Part shown: piece by piece, positions 36,365 through 44,405 of the stretch
How the letters are laid out: every line of letters starts with the position of its first letter
Numbering within the stretch: the first letter of the stretch is position 1
NCBI GenBank assembly: GCA_902785755.1
Contig: CACZZO010000002.1
Coordinates: 62,001-126,000, forward strand
Direction: 5' to 3'
DNA: 64,000 nucleotides
Origin: an uncultured Bacteroidia bacterium
GTDB lineage: Bacteria > Bacteroidota > Bacteroidia > Bacteroidales > F082
Position numbers and translations under genes: made by a program
Notes under the pieces: model-generated
What the model was told of the DNA's origin: nothing
Seen by the model: only the letters and a program-made list of their open reading frames with translations
Database searches by the model: none

Positions 36365-36818
36365 AAAACATCCGCTCCAATTCCCGTTTCGAGTCCTTGG
36401 TTTTCAGGCTTTCGCGCTTGTCATAATAGTGCTTGCCTCGTGCAAGGGCAATGTCGAGTTTGGCCAAGCCGTTTTCATTAATAAATAAGGTGACGGGCAC
36501 GATGGTGAAGCCCTTTTCCTGCACTTTGTTTTTCAGTTTGCGCAGTTCGCGGGCGTTGAGAAGCAACTTGCGGTCGCGTTTTGGGTCATGGTTGTTGTAG
36601 GTGCCTTGGGCGTATTCGGCGATGTGCATCCCTATGACAAACAGTTCGTTACCCTTGAAACTGCAATACGAATCAGCCAAACTTGCCTTGCCTCCCCGGA
36701 TGGACTTGATTTCCGTACCGGTCAACACGATGCCCGCCGTGAGGGTTTCCACGAGGAAATATTCAAACGAGGCGCGTTTGTTCTTTATCTTGATATTGTT
36801 GGTGTTCTTTTTGTCCAT
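36363..36818 (-). CDS. smpB: SsrA-binding protein SmpB
   Basis: A 151-residue tmRNA-binding partner for trans-translation. The full SmpB pattern is present: [38 protein letters not shown], the [19 protein letters not shown] core and a basic C-terminal tail. The ATG at 36818 is chosen because it matches the family start and follows a promoter box by 8 bp. The stop lies inside a 14-bp tandem repeat. It is divergent from aroC. Confidence 0.98.
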   Translation of the reverse strand: MDKKNTNNIKIKNKRASFEYFLVETLTAGIVLTGTEIKSIRGGKASLADSYCSFKGNELFVIGMHIAEYAQGTYNNHDPKRDRKLLLNARELRKLKNKVQEKGFTIVPVTLFINENGLAKLDIALARGKHYYDKRESLKTKDSKRELERMF

Positions 36819-36826
36819 AGCGGCTG

Positions 36827-36834
36827 CAAAAGTA
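36827..36834 (-). promoter_or_regulatory. -7 box of smpB
   Basis: TACTTTTG on the minus strand ends 8 bp before the smpB ATG, so the 5' leader is only a few nucleotides. Confidence 0.6.
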
Positions 36835-36865
36835 AATAATTTCGGCGAAACTGACCAAAAAACCG

Positions 36866-36873
36866 TACTTTTG
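36866..36873 (+). promoter_or_regulatory. -7 box of aroC
   Basis: TACTTTTG ends 5 bp before the aroC ATG at 36879, consistent with a leaderless or nearly leaderless transcript. Confidence 0.6.
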
Positions 36874-36878
36874 TCGCT

Positions 36879-37838
36879 ATGAATACGATAGGTCACATTT
36901 TTAGGCTAACCACTTTCGGCGAGTCGCATGGCGCGGCCATAGGCGGAGTCATCGACGGCTGCCCTTCACAATTGAAATTGGATTTTGATTTCATTGATTC
37001 TGAATTGCTTAGGCGAAAGACGGCGCAATCTTCTACCGCTTCTCAACGCAAGGAATCCGACCGAGTTGAATGGCTTTCGGGCTTGCTCGATGGTGTCACA
37101 TTAGGCACTCCGATTGCTTTTATTGTGCGCAATGAGGACTGCAAACCAGAGGATTACGAGAACTTGAAAGATGTTTATCGTCCTTCGCACGCTGATTTCA
37201 CATACGAACAGAAATACGGTCTCCGCGACTGGCGCGGTGGGGGTAGGGCTTCGGCACGCACCACCTTGCCGATGGTGGTGGCTGGTGCCATTGCCAAACA
37301 GATTTTGAATGAAAAGGGCATCAAGATTTATGCTGAAGTGGTTTGCATGGGCGATGCGGAACAGGCCAAAAGAGAGGGAGATACGGTAGGTGGAATCGTG
37401 GAGTGTCGTATTACTGGCGTTCCTGCGGGTTTGGGCGATCCAATGTTCGGCAAATTCTCTGCTGAGTTGGCCCATGCCATGTTTAGCCTGCCCGCCGTTA
37501 AGGGCTTTGAAATCGGCGATGGTTTCGCATTGGCTAAGATGAAAGGCTCAGAGGCCAACGACACCTTTATTAATAAGGACGGCCAAATCACCACTTTGAC
37601 CAATCATTCAGGCGGCATCCAAGGCGGCATCACCAATGGAAACGACATCGTTTTCCGCTTGGCTTTCAAGCCGATACCGAGCATTGCCCAGCCTCAACAA
37701 ACCGTGAATCGACTGGGTGAGCCTTGCGAAATCGCCATTGAAGGGCGACATGATGTGTGCGCCTTGCCTCGTGCCTTGGTGTTGGTGGAGGCTATGGCCG
37801 CATTGGTGTCGGTGGATTCAATCGCGCAACTCCAATAA
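36879..37838 (+). CDS. aroC: Chorismate synthase
   Basis: A 319-residue last enzyme of the shikimate pathway, converting EPSP to chorismate with reduced FMN. Signature blocks are [17 protein letters not shown] near residue 12, [27 protein letters not shown] near 100 and [11 protein letters not shown] near 290. The usual length is about 355. The shortfall is an internal gap of roughly 30 residues after [10 protein letters not shown], where other Bacteroidota carry a helical region before the EGDTVGG motif. Its 3' end overlaps rlmD by 21 bp on the other strand. Confidence 0.95.
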   Translation: MNTIGHIFRLTTFGESHGAAIGGVIDGCPSQLKLDFDFIDSELLRRKTAQSSTASQRKESDRVEWLSGLLDGVTLGTPIAFIVRNEDCKPEDYENLKDVYRPSHADFTYEQKYGLRDWRGGGRASARTTLPMVVAGAIAKQILNEKGIKIYAEVVCMGDAEQAKREGDTVGGIVECRITGVPAGLGDPMFGKFSAELAHAMFSLPAVKGFEIGDGFALAKMKGSEANDTFINKDGQITTLTNHSGGIQGGITNGNDIVFRLAFKPIPSIAQPQQTVNRLGEPCEIAIEGRHDVCALPRALVLVEAMAALVSVDSIAQLQ

Positions 37839-39257
37839 TGTGATGTTCTCCACATGTTGCGTGTGCGGGAACATGTCGACGGGTTGCACTGCCATTACTT
37901 TGTAAGCCGAATCAAGTAGTTGTAAATCACGGGCTTGCGTGGCTGGATTGCAACTTACATAAACGATTTTTTTCGCCTTGATTTTCAGCAGTTGTTCCAC
38001 TACCTTTTCGGCCATGCCAGCACGCGGCGGGTCGGTGACGATGAGGTCGGGGCGGCCATTCGTCTTAATGAAATCGTCAGTAAAAACTTTCGCCATGTCG
38101 CCAGCAAAAAAAGTGCAATTGCCAATGCCATTGATTTCGGCGTTCACTTTCGCATCGTTAATTGCTGCCTCAACATACTCAATGCCAACCACTTTCTTCA
38201 CGAAACGCGAGAAATATTGCGCGATGGTACCCGTGCCTGTATAGAGGTCGTACATCAGTTCGTCGCCTTGAACATCAGCCAAATCGAAGGCAGTGCGATA
38301 GAGCCTTTCTGCTTGATACACATTGGTTTGGAAGAACGACACTGGACCGATACGGAACTTCAAATCGTCAAATCCGGGTCGGGGAGAGGCCATTGTTTCA
38401 ATGAGGTATGGCTCGCCTTTCAAGCACTCAAACGGCAGGTCGTTGATGATGTCGTTGAGTTTCGGATTAATGACCAAAAGCAGGGAAACGATTTGTGGGA
38501 AAGCCATCTCCAATGCGGGAATCAGTTCGTGGCGCACGATGCTGTTTTCCTCGCTGATGACCAAAATCACCATGAATTCACCCTTCGAGTTGCAACGGAT
38601 GACGAGGTTGCGCATCAGTCCCTCATGGGCGCGAAAATTGTAGTAAGGGAGTTTCCTTTCCATCGTGAAACGCCTGACAAACAAACGAATGTCATTCGAA
38701 GGGTCAGCTTGAAGGTGGCATTGCTCAATGTCGACCACGCGGTCAAAAAGTTGTGGCAGATGGAAGCCCAAGCCCTTGCAGGCGTCCTCGTTGTGGGTGC
38801 CTGAAGGTGCTCCATCGGTGAGCCATTTGCGGTTCGAGAAAGTGTATTCCAGTTTGTTGCGGTAGAAAAACTGCTTCTCGCAACCCAAAATCGGGCGGAT
38901 TTCGGGATATTCAACCTTCCCGATGCGCTCGAAATTGTCCTTCACCTGCTTTTGCTTGTAATAGGTCTGCCATGTGTAGGCCATGTGTTGCCATTTGCAG
39001 CCACCACACAAGCCGAAATGCTTGCAAACAGGCTCGGTACGTTTTTCAGACATCTTCTTGAAATTCAAAATCTTGCCTTCAAAGAAGTTTTTCTTACGCT
39101 TGTAGACCTCAATGTCAACTACATCGCCGGGTACGCCAAAGGGAATGAAGACCACGCGGCCTTCGGGCTTGGCCACCGACATGCCCTCGGAACCTGCGTC
39201 GACAATGTGTACATCTTCCAGATATTCAGGTTGTTTCTTAATCTTATTTCTCGTCAT
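37818..39257 (-). CDS. rlmD: 23S rRNA (uracil-C5) methyltransferase RlmD-type
   Basis: A 479-residue enzyme. An N-terminal TRAM domain (about 10-65) precedes the iron-sulfur cysteines CKHFGLCGGCKWQH. The SAM site is in YDLYTGTGTIAQYF, the catalytic Cys is in VYVSCNPATQARD, and DPPRAG is nearby. It methylates a uracil in 23S rRNA; RlmD and RlmC/TrmA differ in detail, so the exact position is inferred. The ATG at 39257 overlaps the aroE stop as ATGA. Confidence 0.9.
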   Translation of the reverse strand: MTRNKIKKQPEYLEDVHIVDAGSEGMSVAKPEGRVVFIPFGVPGDVVDIEVYKRKKNFFEGKILNFKKMSEKRTEPVCKHFGLCGGCKWQHMAYTWQTYYKQKQVKDNFERIGKVEYPEIRPILGCEKQFFYRNKLEYTFSNRKWLTDGAPSGTHNEDACKGLGFHLPQLFDRVVDIEQCHLQADPSNDIRLFVRRFTMERKLPYYNFRAHEGLMRNLVIRCNSKGEFMVILVISEENSIVRHELIPALEMAFPQIVSLLLVINPKLNDIINDLPFECLKGEPYLIETMASPRPGFDDLKFRIGPVSFFQTNVYQAERLYRTAFDLADVQGDELMYDLYTGTGTIAQYFSRFVKKVVGIEYVEAAINDAKVNAEINGIGNCTFFAGDMAKVFTDDFIKTNGRPDLIVTDPPRAGMAEKVVEQLLKIKAKKIVYVSCNPATQARDLQLLDSAYKVMAVQPVDMFPHTQHVENITLLELRD

Positions 39258-39985
39258 AGTTGAAAAATCTCCCAAGTCTTTTTCGCTTGTTCCTCAAACA
39301 TTTGCCAGCCGTTGTAAACCTTTGCCCCCCAAGTCCTTCCCAATTCCATGAACGCCGTTTCTTTCGGATTGTAAATCAAGTCGATAAGGATGTGCTTGTT
39401 GCTCAAGGCTTGATAGTGCAAGTCGGGGAAGTCGTCAAATTTGGGTGCCATTCCCAAAGGTGTCGTATTAATAATAAGGTGATTCTGGCGCAGAATTTCA
39501 TCGGTCAGGGTTTCGTAGGTGAAATCGCCTTTTTCAGGGCTTCGGCTGACCGTTGAAAAAGGTATGTTTTTCTGCTTCATCACATAACGTACCGCCTTTG
39601 ACGCACCGCCGGTGCCTAACACCAATGCATGTTCCACTTCTTTGCCTTTCAAGGCCCGTTCCAACAATTGGGAGAAACCGTAAACATCAGTGTTGTAGCC
39701 TTTTAACCTCCCGTTCTGGATGGTCACCACATTCACTGCCCCGACTTCATTAGCTGTTGGGTCAATCTCGTCCAACAATGGGATGATGGCTTCTTTATAA
39801 GGTATCGTCACATTGAATCCGCAGAGGTCGGGATAGGTTTCCATCACCTCGTGGATTTCTTCAATCGACTTGAGGTCAAAATGTTGGTAACGGCAGTCCA
39901 AACCTTCATGTTCAAACTTCTCGTTGAAGTAAAACCTCGATTGTGAGTGCTTCAAAGGATGTCCGATGAGTCCGTAGCGTTTCAT
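39254..39985 (-). CDS. aroE: Shikimate dehydrogenase
   Basis: A 243-residue NADP-dependent enzyme reducing 3-dehydroshikimate to shikimate. Substrate-site motifs include GHPLKHSQSRFYFNEKF near residue 6, the catalytic Lys in NVTIPYKE near 63, and the nucleotide-binding loop LGTGGASKAVRYV near 120. The ATG at 39985 is preferred to the TTG two codons upstream. It sits in a run with the exporter and rlmD. aroC is nearby but on the other strand, so the two pathway genes are clustered but not co-transcribed. Confidence 0.96.
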   Translation of the reverse strand: MKRYGLIGHPLKHSQSRFYFNEKFEHEGLDCRYQHFDLKSIEEIHEVMETYPDLCGFNVTIPYKEAIIPLLDEIDPTANEVGAVNVVTIQNGRLKGYNTDVYGFSQLLERALKGKEVEHALVLGTGGASKAVRYVMKQKNIPFSTVSRSPEKGDFTYETLTDEILRQNHLIINTTPLGMAPKFDDFPDLHYQALSNKHILIDLIYNPKETAFMELGRTWGAKVYNGWQMFEEQAKKTWEIFQL

Positions 39986-40006
39986 TTTCAATTATTTGAT
40001 TCCCAA

Positions 40007-40501
40007 TTATTTGATTCCGAAAACAGCCCCAAAGCCCAAAGTGCAAACCACACCCACAATCACGCTGGCAAGTATCACGCCTCCCATGACGGCAATCACG
40101 CTTTTCTTGAAGTCCATGTCCAAGAAGCTGGCGGCGAGGGTGCCTGTCCAAGCCCCAGTTCCCGGCAAGGGGATGCCGACGAAAAGCAGCAAGGCAAAAT
40201 ACAGGCCGCGACCCGCCTTGGCTTGCAGTTTTTGGCCGCCTTTTTCGCCTTTTTCCAAGCACCAATTGCAGAATTTCTTGATGAATCCTACGTTGATGTC
40301 CTTGCCCCATTCCAACACCTTGCGGGCGAAGAAATAGATGAACGGCACGGGCAGCATGTTGCCGATGGCGATGACGATGTATGACCAAATCAGGCTGAAG
40401 TCGGGATTGGCCGTGTGGATGCCGTAGGCCACGGGTAAGGCTCCGCGCAATTCGATGAGGGGCACCATGGCGATGAGGAAGATGTAGATATAGTTTTTCA
40501 T
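40007..40501 (-). CDS. Small multidrug export-like membrane protein (COG2426)
   Basis: A 164-residue protein of the PF06695 family with about four hydrophobic segments: VPLIELRGALPVAYGI at the start and the family motif GIPLPGTGAWTGTLAASFL in the second half. Despite the family name, transport has little direct support. It follows the TPR gene after 1 bp and precedes aroE by 21 bp, so the four genes look like one operon. Confidence 0.85.
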   Translation of the reverse strand: MKNYIYIFLIAMVPLIELRGALPVAYGIHTANPDFSLIWSYIVIAIGNMLPVPFIYFFARKVLEWGKDINVGFIKKFCNWCLEKGEKGGQKLQAKAGRGLYFALLLFVGIPLPGTGAWTGTLAASFLDMDFKKSVIAVMGGVILASVIVGVVCTLGFGAVFGIK

Positions 40502-40502
40502 A

Positions 40503-41960
40503 TTAAATTATGGGTTGTTCATTGGATTTGTTTTCTTGGTTGGCTTTATGCCTTGCAATCAGTTCGAGGATTTCCGTGTCGTTGGCCAACAGTTCCTTGT
40601 CGAATTCGATGAAGTCGGGATAGACCTCAAAGTCGGCTTCTAAGGCTTGGTCGAGGGCTTCAAGTCCTTGATTATGACATCCTTTGACGAAATAGCCGTA
40701 AGCCAAAAGGTAGAGCAACGCCGAGTCGTTGTCGGTTTGCAGCAGCCCGAATTTGATGGTGTTGATGGCCTCATCGATTTGGTCCATCTCGCCGTAGAGG
40801 TCGGCGATGTAATAATAGGCGTCAGCATCGCCGGGCGTCATTTCCTGTATCTTGCGCAGGTATTTCATGGCCGTGTCGAAGTCGTTCAGTTTGCGGTAAT
40901 CGGCGGCGATGGAGTAGAGGTAATCGGTTTCCCACGGCTCCAAGCTGAAGGCTTTTTCGAAGAATCGGATAGCCTTGCGGCTGTCGCCTCGGTCGCTGTA
41001 AACATAGCCAAGGCCTGCCCATCCTGAACCAATCATTTCATTGATTTCCAAAGCCTTGTGAAAATGTGCTTCGGCGGTTTGCAGGTCGTTGAGCCGATAG
41101 TAGCAGTCGCCGATGGTGGTGTGAATCATAGAGGTTTCCACATCGTTGCGCAAGGCTTCCTCAAGCGTGTCGATGGCTTCCTTGTAGCGTCCCAAGTCAT
41201 AGTAGATGTCGGCAAGGTGCATGTTGGTCCAAAGGTCTTTGGGGTCGATGCTGAGGGCGAATTCGTAAGGGTCGACCGACTCCTCGTATTGCCCCATCAT
41301 GCGGTAGACATCGCCGATGTTGGTCCAAGCCTTGCTGTTGTACGGGTCTTTGTCGACCAAACGCTGGAAAAAGTCGAGGGCTTCATTCTTGCGGCCAGCA
41401 TCAAGGTAGCAGCATCTTATTTCGTGGAAAATGGTGTCCACATCATCGGCAAAAGGCAAGGCCTTGAAATAGAAATCCAAGGCAAGGTCGTATTTCTGCA
41501 AACGCTGGTATTCGTAGGCGATGGCGTTGTAGAGGTCGAATTTCTCGTCCTCGTCGAAAAAGGGCAAGGCATTGCAATAATTCTCGATGGCATCCTTCGA
41601 TTTACCGAGTAGGGCAAGGCATGAGCCGAGGGTGAGGAAATAGTCGGGTTCCTCCTCGTCGCGGTCGATGTGTTGCAGCAGTTCGAAGGCATGTTGGGCA
41701 TCGTTTTCCAGCAAATACTGCCGTGCTTCCTTGATTTTCAGCAAGTTGCTTTCTGGATGTTGCGCCATTGCGATTTCCACGGCCTGCCGCGACTTTTTCA
41801 GTTCGTTTTGCTCCGTGTAATGGTCGATGATGTACTCAAACTCCTCGCTGTCGAAATAGGCTGAGCCATTGGCTTTCAGCATGGTTTCATACTTTTCGAC
41901 GGCGGCCTTTCGGTCTTGTTCCTCTTCAAAATAGTCTTCGAAATCCTCGTCCTCAAACAT
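40503..41960 (-). CDS. Tetratricopeptide repeat protein
   Basis: A 485-residue cytoplasmic protein. A very acidic N terminus (MFEDEDFEDYFEEEQD) is followed by about ten TPR units (for example AWTNIGDVYRMMGQYEESVD and GWAGLGYVYSDRGDSRKAIR). It is a scaffold for protein contacts; no partner can be named. The ATG at 41960 is chosen because the promoter box at 41985-41992 lies upstream of it, inside a longer ORF. The third ATPase repeat array lies between this promoter and the divergent ATPase. Confidence 0.9.
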   Translation of the reverse strand: MFEDEDFEDYFEEEQDRKAAVEKYETMLKANGSAYFDSEEFEYIIDHYTEQNELKKSRQAVEIAMAQHPESNLLKIKEARQYLLENDAQHAFELLQHIDRDEEEPDYFLTLGSCLALLGKSKDAIENYCNALPFFDEDEKFDLYNAIAYEYQRLQKYDLALDFYFKALPFADDVDTIFHEIRCCYLDAGRKNEALDFFQRLVDKDPYNSKAWTNIGDVYRMMGQYEESVDPYEFALSIDPKDLWTNMHLADIYYDLGRYKEAIDTLEEALRNDVETSMIHTTIGDCYYRLNDLQTAEAHFHKALEINEMIGSGWAGLGYVYSDRGDSRKAIRFFEKAFSLEPWETDYLYSIAADYRKLNDFDTAMKYLRKIQEMTPGDADAYYYIADLYGEMDQIDEAINTIKFGLLQTDNDSALLYLLAYGYFVKGCHNQGLEALDQALEADFEVYPDFIEFDKELLANDTEILELIARHKANQENKSNEQPII

Positions 41961-41984
41961 GATTTTCTTGTCTGGAATTTGGTG

Positions 41985-41992
41985 CAAAAGTA
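41985..41992 (-). promoter_or_regulatory. -7 box of the TPR operon
   Basis: TACTTTTG on the minus strand, 24 bp before the ATG at 41960. The first repeat of the ATPase 3 array (42018-42032) lies 25 bp upstream of it, in its -33 region. Confidence 0.6.
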
Positions 41993-42017
41993 ATAAAAAT
42001 TTGTGGAATTGTAACAT

Positions 42018-42162
42018 CCATATTTGAATATTGTTTTTATTGTGTTTTTCCATATTTAAATATTGATTATTGCCTTTGAAATCAATAATTAAATATTTGT
42101 TTATGATGAAATTTCCATATTTAGATGTTTTTTTTCTTCAAAAATTTCCATATTCAAATATT
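42018..42162 (+). repeat. Five direct repeats, 32-33-bp period, at the ATPase 3 promoter
   Basis: CCATATTTGAATATT (42018), CCATATTTAAATATT (42050), CAATAATTAAATATT (42083), CCATATTTAGATGTT (42115) and CCATATTCAAATATT (42148) lie 32, 33, 32 and 33 bp apart. Two copies are preceded by AAATTT. The last ends 6 bp before the -7 box TATCTTTG (42169-42176). The unit contains a partial dyad (AATATT, AAATATT). The alternating spacing would break any reading frame, so the constraint is on DNA rather than on a peptide. Confidence 0.82.
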
Positions 42163-42168
42163 GTTTTG

Positions 42169-42176
42169 TATCTTTG
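42169..42176 (+). promoter_or_regulatory. -7 box of ATPase 3
   Basis: TATCTTTG lies 25 bp upstream of the ATG at 42202, just after repeat 5. Confidence 0.7.
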
Positions 42177-42201
42177 CACCATCAAAATAAACGAGATAAC
42201 T

Positions 42202-43404
42202 ATGAATGAAAGCCCGGACATACTCTACAGAAACTCAAAGCGAAGTGTTCAGCAGGTAAGTATGAAATTCCAAAGGGAACTGCTGCACAGCATCAACTGG
42301 AACGCCCGCATCATCGGCATCAAAGGGCCGAAAGGCGTGGGAAAATCGACACTGCTGAAGCAACGCATCAAGGAGGCCTTTACAGACGAGAGCAAGGTGC
42401 TGTATGTGTCGTTGGACAATATGTGGTTTGCCAACAACACCCTCGCCGACTTGGTGGAATACCATTACACCCACGGAGGCACCCACCTTTTCCTTGACGA
42501 GGTACACAAATACGAGCATTGGCAGACCTGCATCAAGAACATTTACGACGACTATCCGACGATGAATGTGGTGTTTACGGGCAGTTCGATGCTGAAATTG
42601 ACCAAAGGCGAAGGTGACCTGTCGCGCCGCGTGGCTATGCACACGATGAACGGCCTCTCGTTTCGTGAATACCTGATGTTTGAGGACATTCTGCATCACG
42701 AAAAACTGTCATTGGACGACATTTTGACCCGCCATGTGCAGATTGCCTCGGAAATAGCCGAGAATGTGCGCATTTTGCCGCATTTTGAGCGTTATTGTCG
42801 TCACGGCTATTATCCGTTTTACAAAGAGGACTTGGAGGGCTTCCACGCCAAACTGATGGAAGTGGCGCAGCAGACCATCGAATTGGATATGCCGGCAGTG
42901 GACAAAGTGGAATACATAACGATTCAAAAGTTGAAGAAGTTGCTGGGTATCATTGCTTTGCAAGTGCCATTTGTGCCGAAGATGGAAGAACTTTACCGCC
43001 AACTTGAAACCAGTCGCGAACAGGGTTTGAAGTTGCTGGACTTGTTGGAAAGAGGCGCTTTGTTGGGGCAGTTGAAGACCCGCGTCAAGGCCTTCAAGCA
43101 GATGTCGTCGCCGGAAAAGTTGTTTTTGGACAACACCAACCTGATGTACGCTTTCAATTCCAATCCGGCCATCGGGGCGGTGAGGGAGACTTATTTCTAC
43201 AACCAGACCTGTCACAATCACGAACTCAACGCGCCGAAGCAAGGCGATTTCCTCGTTGATGGGAAATACACCTTCGAAGTGGGCGGTGCCGACAAGCGTT
43301 TCGAGCAAATCAAAGACCTGCCGGACAGTTTTTTGGCCATCGACGGAGTGGAGTTTGGCCGAGGCAACAAGATTCCGCTTTGGCTGTTCGGGTTTTTGTA
43401 TTGA
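42202..43404 (+). CDS. AAA+ ATPase with C-terminal DUF4143-like domain (ATPase 3)
   Basis: A 400-residue ATPase with Walker A GPKGVGKST at residues 42-50, Walker B HLFLDEVHKYEHW and sensor-like VFTGSSMLKL. The C-terminal region ends QGDFLVDGKYTFEVGGADK. This has the Asp and Glu of a PD-(D/E)XK site, but Gly replaces the expected Lys, so nuclease activity is doubtful. The ATG at 42202 is used; an earlier in-frame ATG at 42070 lies in the repeat array, upstream of the promoter. It is probably a relative of ATPases 1, 2 and 4. Confidence 0.88.
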   Translation: MNESPDILYRNSKRSVQQVSMKFQRELLHSINWNARIIGIKGPKGVGKSTLLKQRIKEAFTDESKVLYVSLDNMWFANNTLADLVEYHYTHGGTHLFLDEVHKYEHWQTCIKNIYDDYPTMNVVFTGSSMLKLTKGEGDLSRRVAMHTMNGLSFREYLMFEDILHHEKLSLDDILTRHVQIASEIAENVRILPHFERYCRHGYYPFYKEDLEGFHAKLMEVAQQTIELDMPAVDKVEYITIQKLKKLLGIIALQVPFVPKMEELYRQLETSREQGLKLLDLLERGALLGQLKTRVKAFKQMSSPEKLFLDNTNLMYAFNSNPAIGAVRETYFYNQTCHNHELNAPKQGDFLVDGKYTFEVGGADKRFEQIKDLPDSFLAIDGVEFGRGNKIPLWLFGFLY

Positions 43405-43413
43405 ATTTTTCGC

Positions 43414-43421
43414 TAACTTTG
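43414..43421 (+). promoter_or_regulatory. -7 box of the HAD hydrolase gene
   Basis: TAACTTTG lies 54 bp before the ATG at 43476. The leader contains the palindrome at 43443-43459. Confidence 0.6.
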
Positions 43422-43442
43422 CGGCAAAATATGAAATGAAAG

Positions 43443-43459
43443 CGTGACAAACTGTCACG
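43443..43459. promoter_or_regulatory. Palindrome in the HAD hydrolase leader
   Basis: CGTGACA-AAC-TGTCACG, a perfect 7-bp inverted repeat, lies downstream of the -7 box and 16 bp before the ATG. It could be an operator or an mRNA hairpin near the ribosome site. Confidence 0.5.
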
Positions 43460-43475
43460 GTTTAAAATACTGACT

Positions 43476-44075
43476 ATGATCAAAAACATAATCTTCGACT
43501 ACGGCGGCGTGCTTCTTGATTGGAACCCGCATTACCTCTATGACCCTTATTTCGGCGACAAGGAAAAAGCCGAATGGTTCCTCACTCACATCTGCACCTA
43601 CGAATGGAATGCCCAACACGACAACGGTCGTCCCGTGGCGGAAGGCACGGCGGAGCTCATCGCCGAGCATCCCGAGTGGAAGAAGGAAATCGAGCTGTAT
43701 TACGGCGAGTTCATGAAAATGATGGGCGGGCAGATTCCTGGTATGGAGGAATATATCAAGGAACTGAAAGCCAAAGACTTCCGTGTGTTTGGACTGTCCA
43801 ACTGGTCGGAGGAAACCTTTGCCTTGGTAAGGCCTGTCTATCCCGTCCTCAACCTCATGGAAGACATGGTGATTTCAGGCATCGAGCGGGTGATGAAGCC
43901 CGACCCAAGGATTTTCCAATTGGCCTTGCAACGCTTCAGCATCAAGGCCGAGGAAACGGTTTTCATCGATGACAACCCGAATAATGTGGCGGCGGCGAAT
44001 GCTTTGGGAATCACGGGGGTGTTGTTTGAGGGGAAGGGAAAACTGGAAAAAACGCTTTCGGAGTTAAATATTTAA
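43476..44075 (+). CDS. HAD-superfamily hydrolase
   Basis: A 199-residue phosphatase-like protein. Motif I is IIFDYGGVLLDW (the nucleophile Asp is followed by YGG rather than DGT, as in the YihX-like subgroup). Motif II is GLSNWS, motif III Lys is in RVMKPDPRIF, and motif IV is VFIDDNPNNV. YihX-type enzymes dephosphorylate sugar phosphates such as glucose-1-phosphate; the substrate here is unknown. Confidence 0.92.
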   Translation: MIKNIIFDYGGVLLDWNPHYLYDPYFGDKEKAEWFLTHICTYEWNAQHDNGRPVAEGTAELIAEHPEWKKEIELYYGEFMKMMGGQIPGMEEYIKELKAKDFRVFGLSNWSEETFALVRPVYPVLNLMEDMVISGIERVMKPDPRIFQLALQRFSIKAEETVFIDDNPNNVAAANALGITGVLFEGKGKLEKTLSELNI

Positions 44076-44102
44076 TAAACAGTAGTTTATGGAATTATTC
44101 TG

Positions 44103-44148
44103 CAACTTTTTTCCACTATTTTAAGGCTGTTTTTACAACTTTTTTCCA
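44103..44148 (+). repeat. Pair of direct repeats 33 bp apart without an adjacent ATPase
   Basis: CAACTTTTTTCCA occurs at 44103-44115 and 44136-44148, exactly 33 bp apart. This matches the layout of the ATPase arrays, but the following genes are a zinc ribbon and a GIY-YIG protein. It is 43 bp upstream of the -7 box at 44191. It may be the remains of a lost ATPase unit or an operator for the zinc-ribbon gene. Confidence 0.6.
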
Positions 44149-44190
44149 AAAACAGGGATTCTATATTGTGGTTTTTTAGGAATAAATGCG

Positions 44191-44198
44191 TATTTTTG
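44191..44198 (+). promoter_or_regulatory. -7 box of the zinc-ribbon gene
   Basis: TATTTTTG lies 24 bp before the ATG at 44223. Confidence 0.68.
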
Positions 44199-44222
44199 CG
44201 GATAACTTATAAACAACGCATT

Positions 44223-44405
44223 ATGTATTGTCCTAAGTGTGGAAGTCAAGACATTGTGTATGGAGAGCGTGGTTTCAGTTGGAGAAACGGAATCATAGGC
44301 TCGTTGTTTTTTGGTGATCATGGTTTTCTTGCAGGTTTCCTTGGCAGTCGTGATATTGTATACGAGTGTGAGGATTGCGGTTATGTTTGGAAAGTGGAGG
44401 AATAA
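44223..44405 (+). CDS. Small zinc-ribbon protein
   Basis: A 60-residue protein with two Cys pairs, YCPKCGS at the start and YECEDCGYVW near the end. They flank a Gly/Phe-rich middle (FFGDHGFLAGFLG) that may be membrane-associated. The function is unknown. The stop overlaps the next start (TAATG), so it is translationally coupled to the GIY-YIG gene. It is AT-rich, like its partner. Confidence 0.75.
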   Translation: MYCPKCGSQDIVYGERGFSWRNGIIGSLFFGDHGFLAGFLGSRDIVYECEDCGYVWKVEE

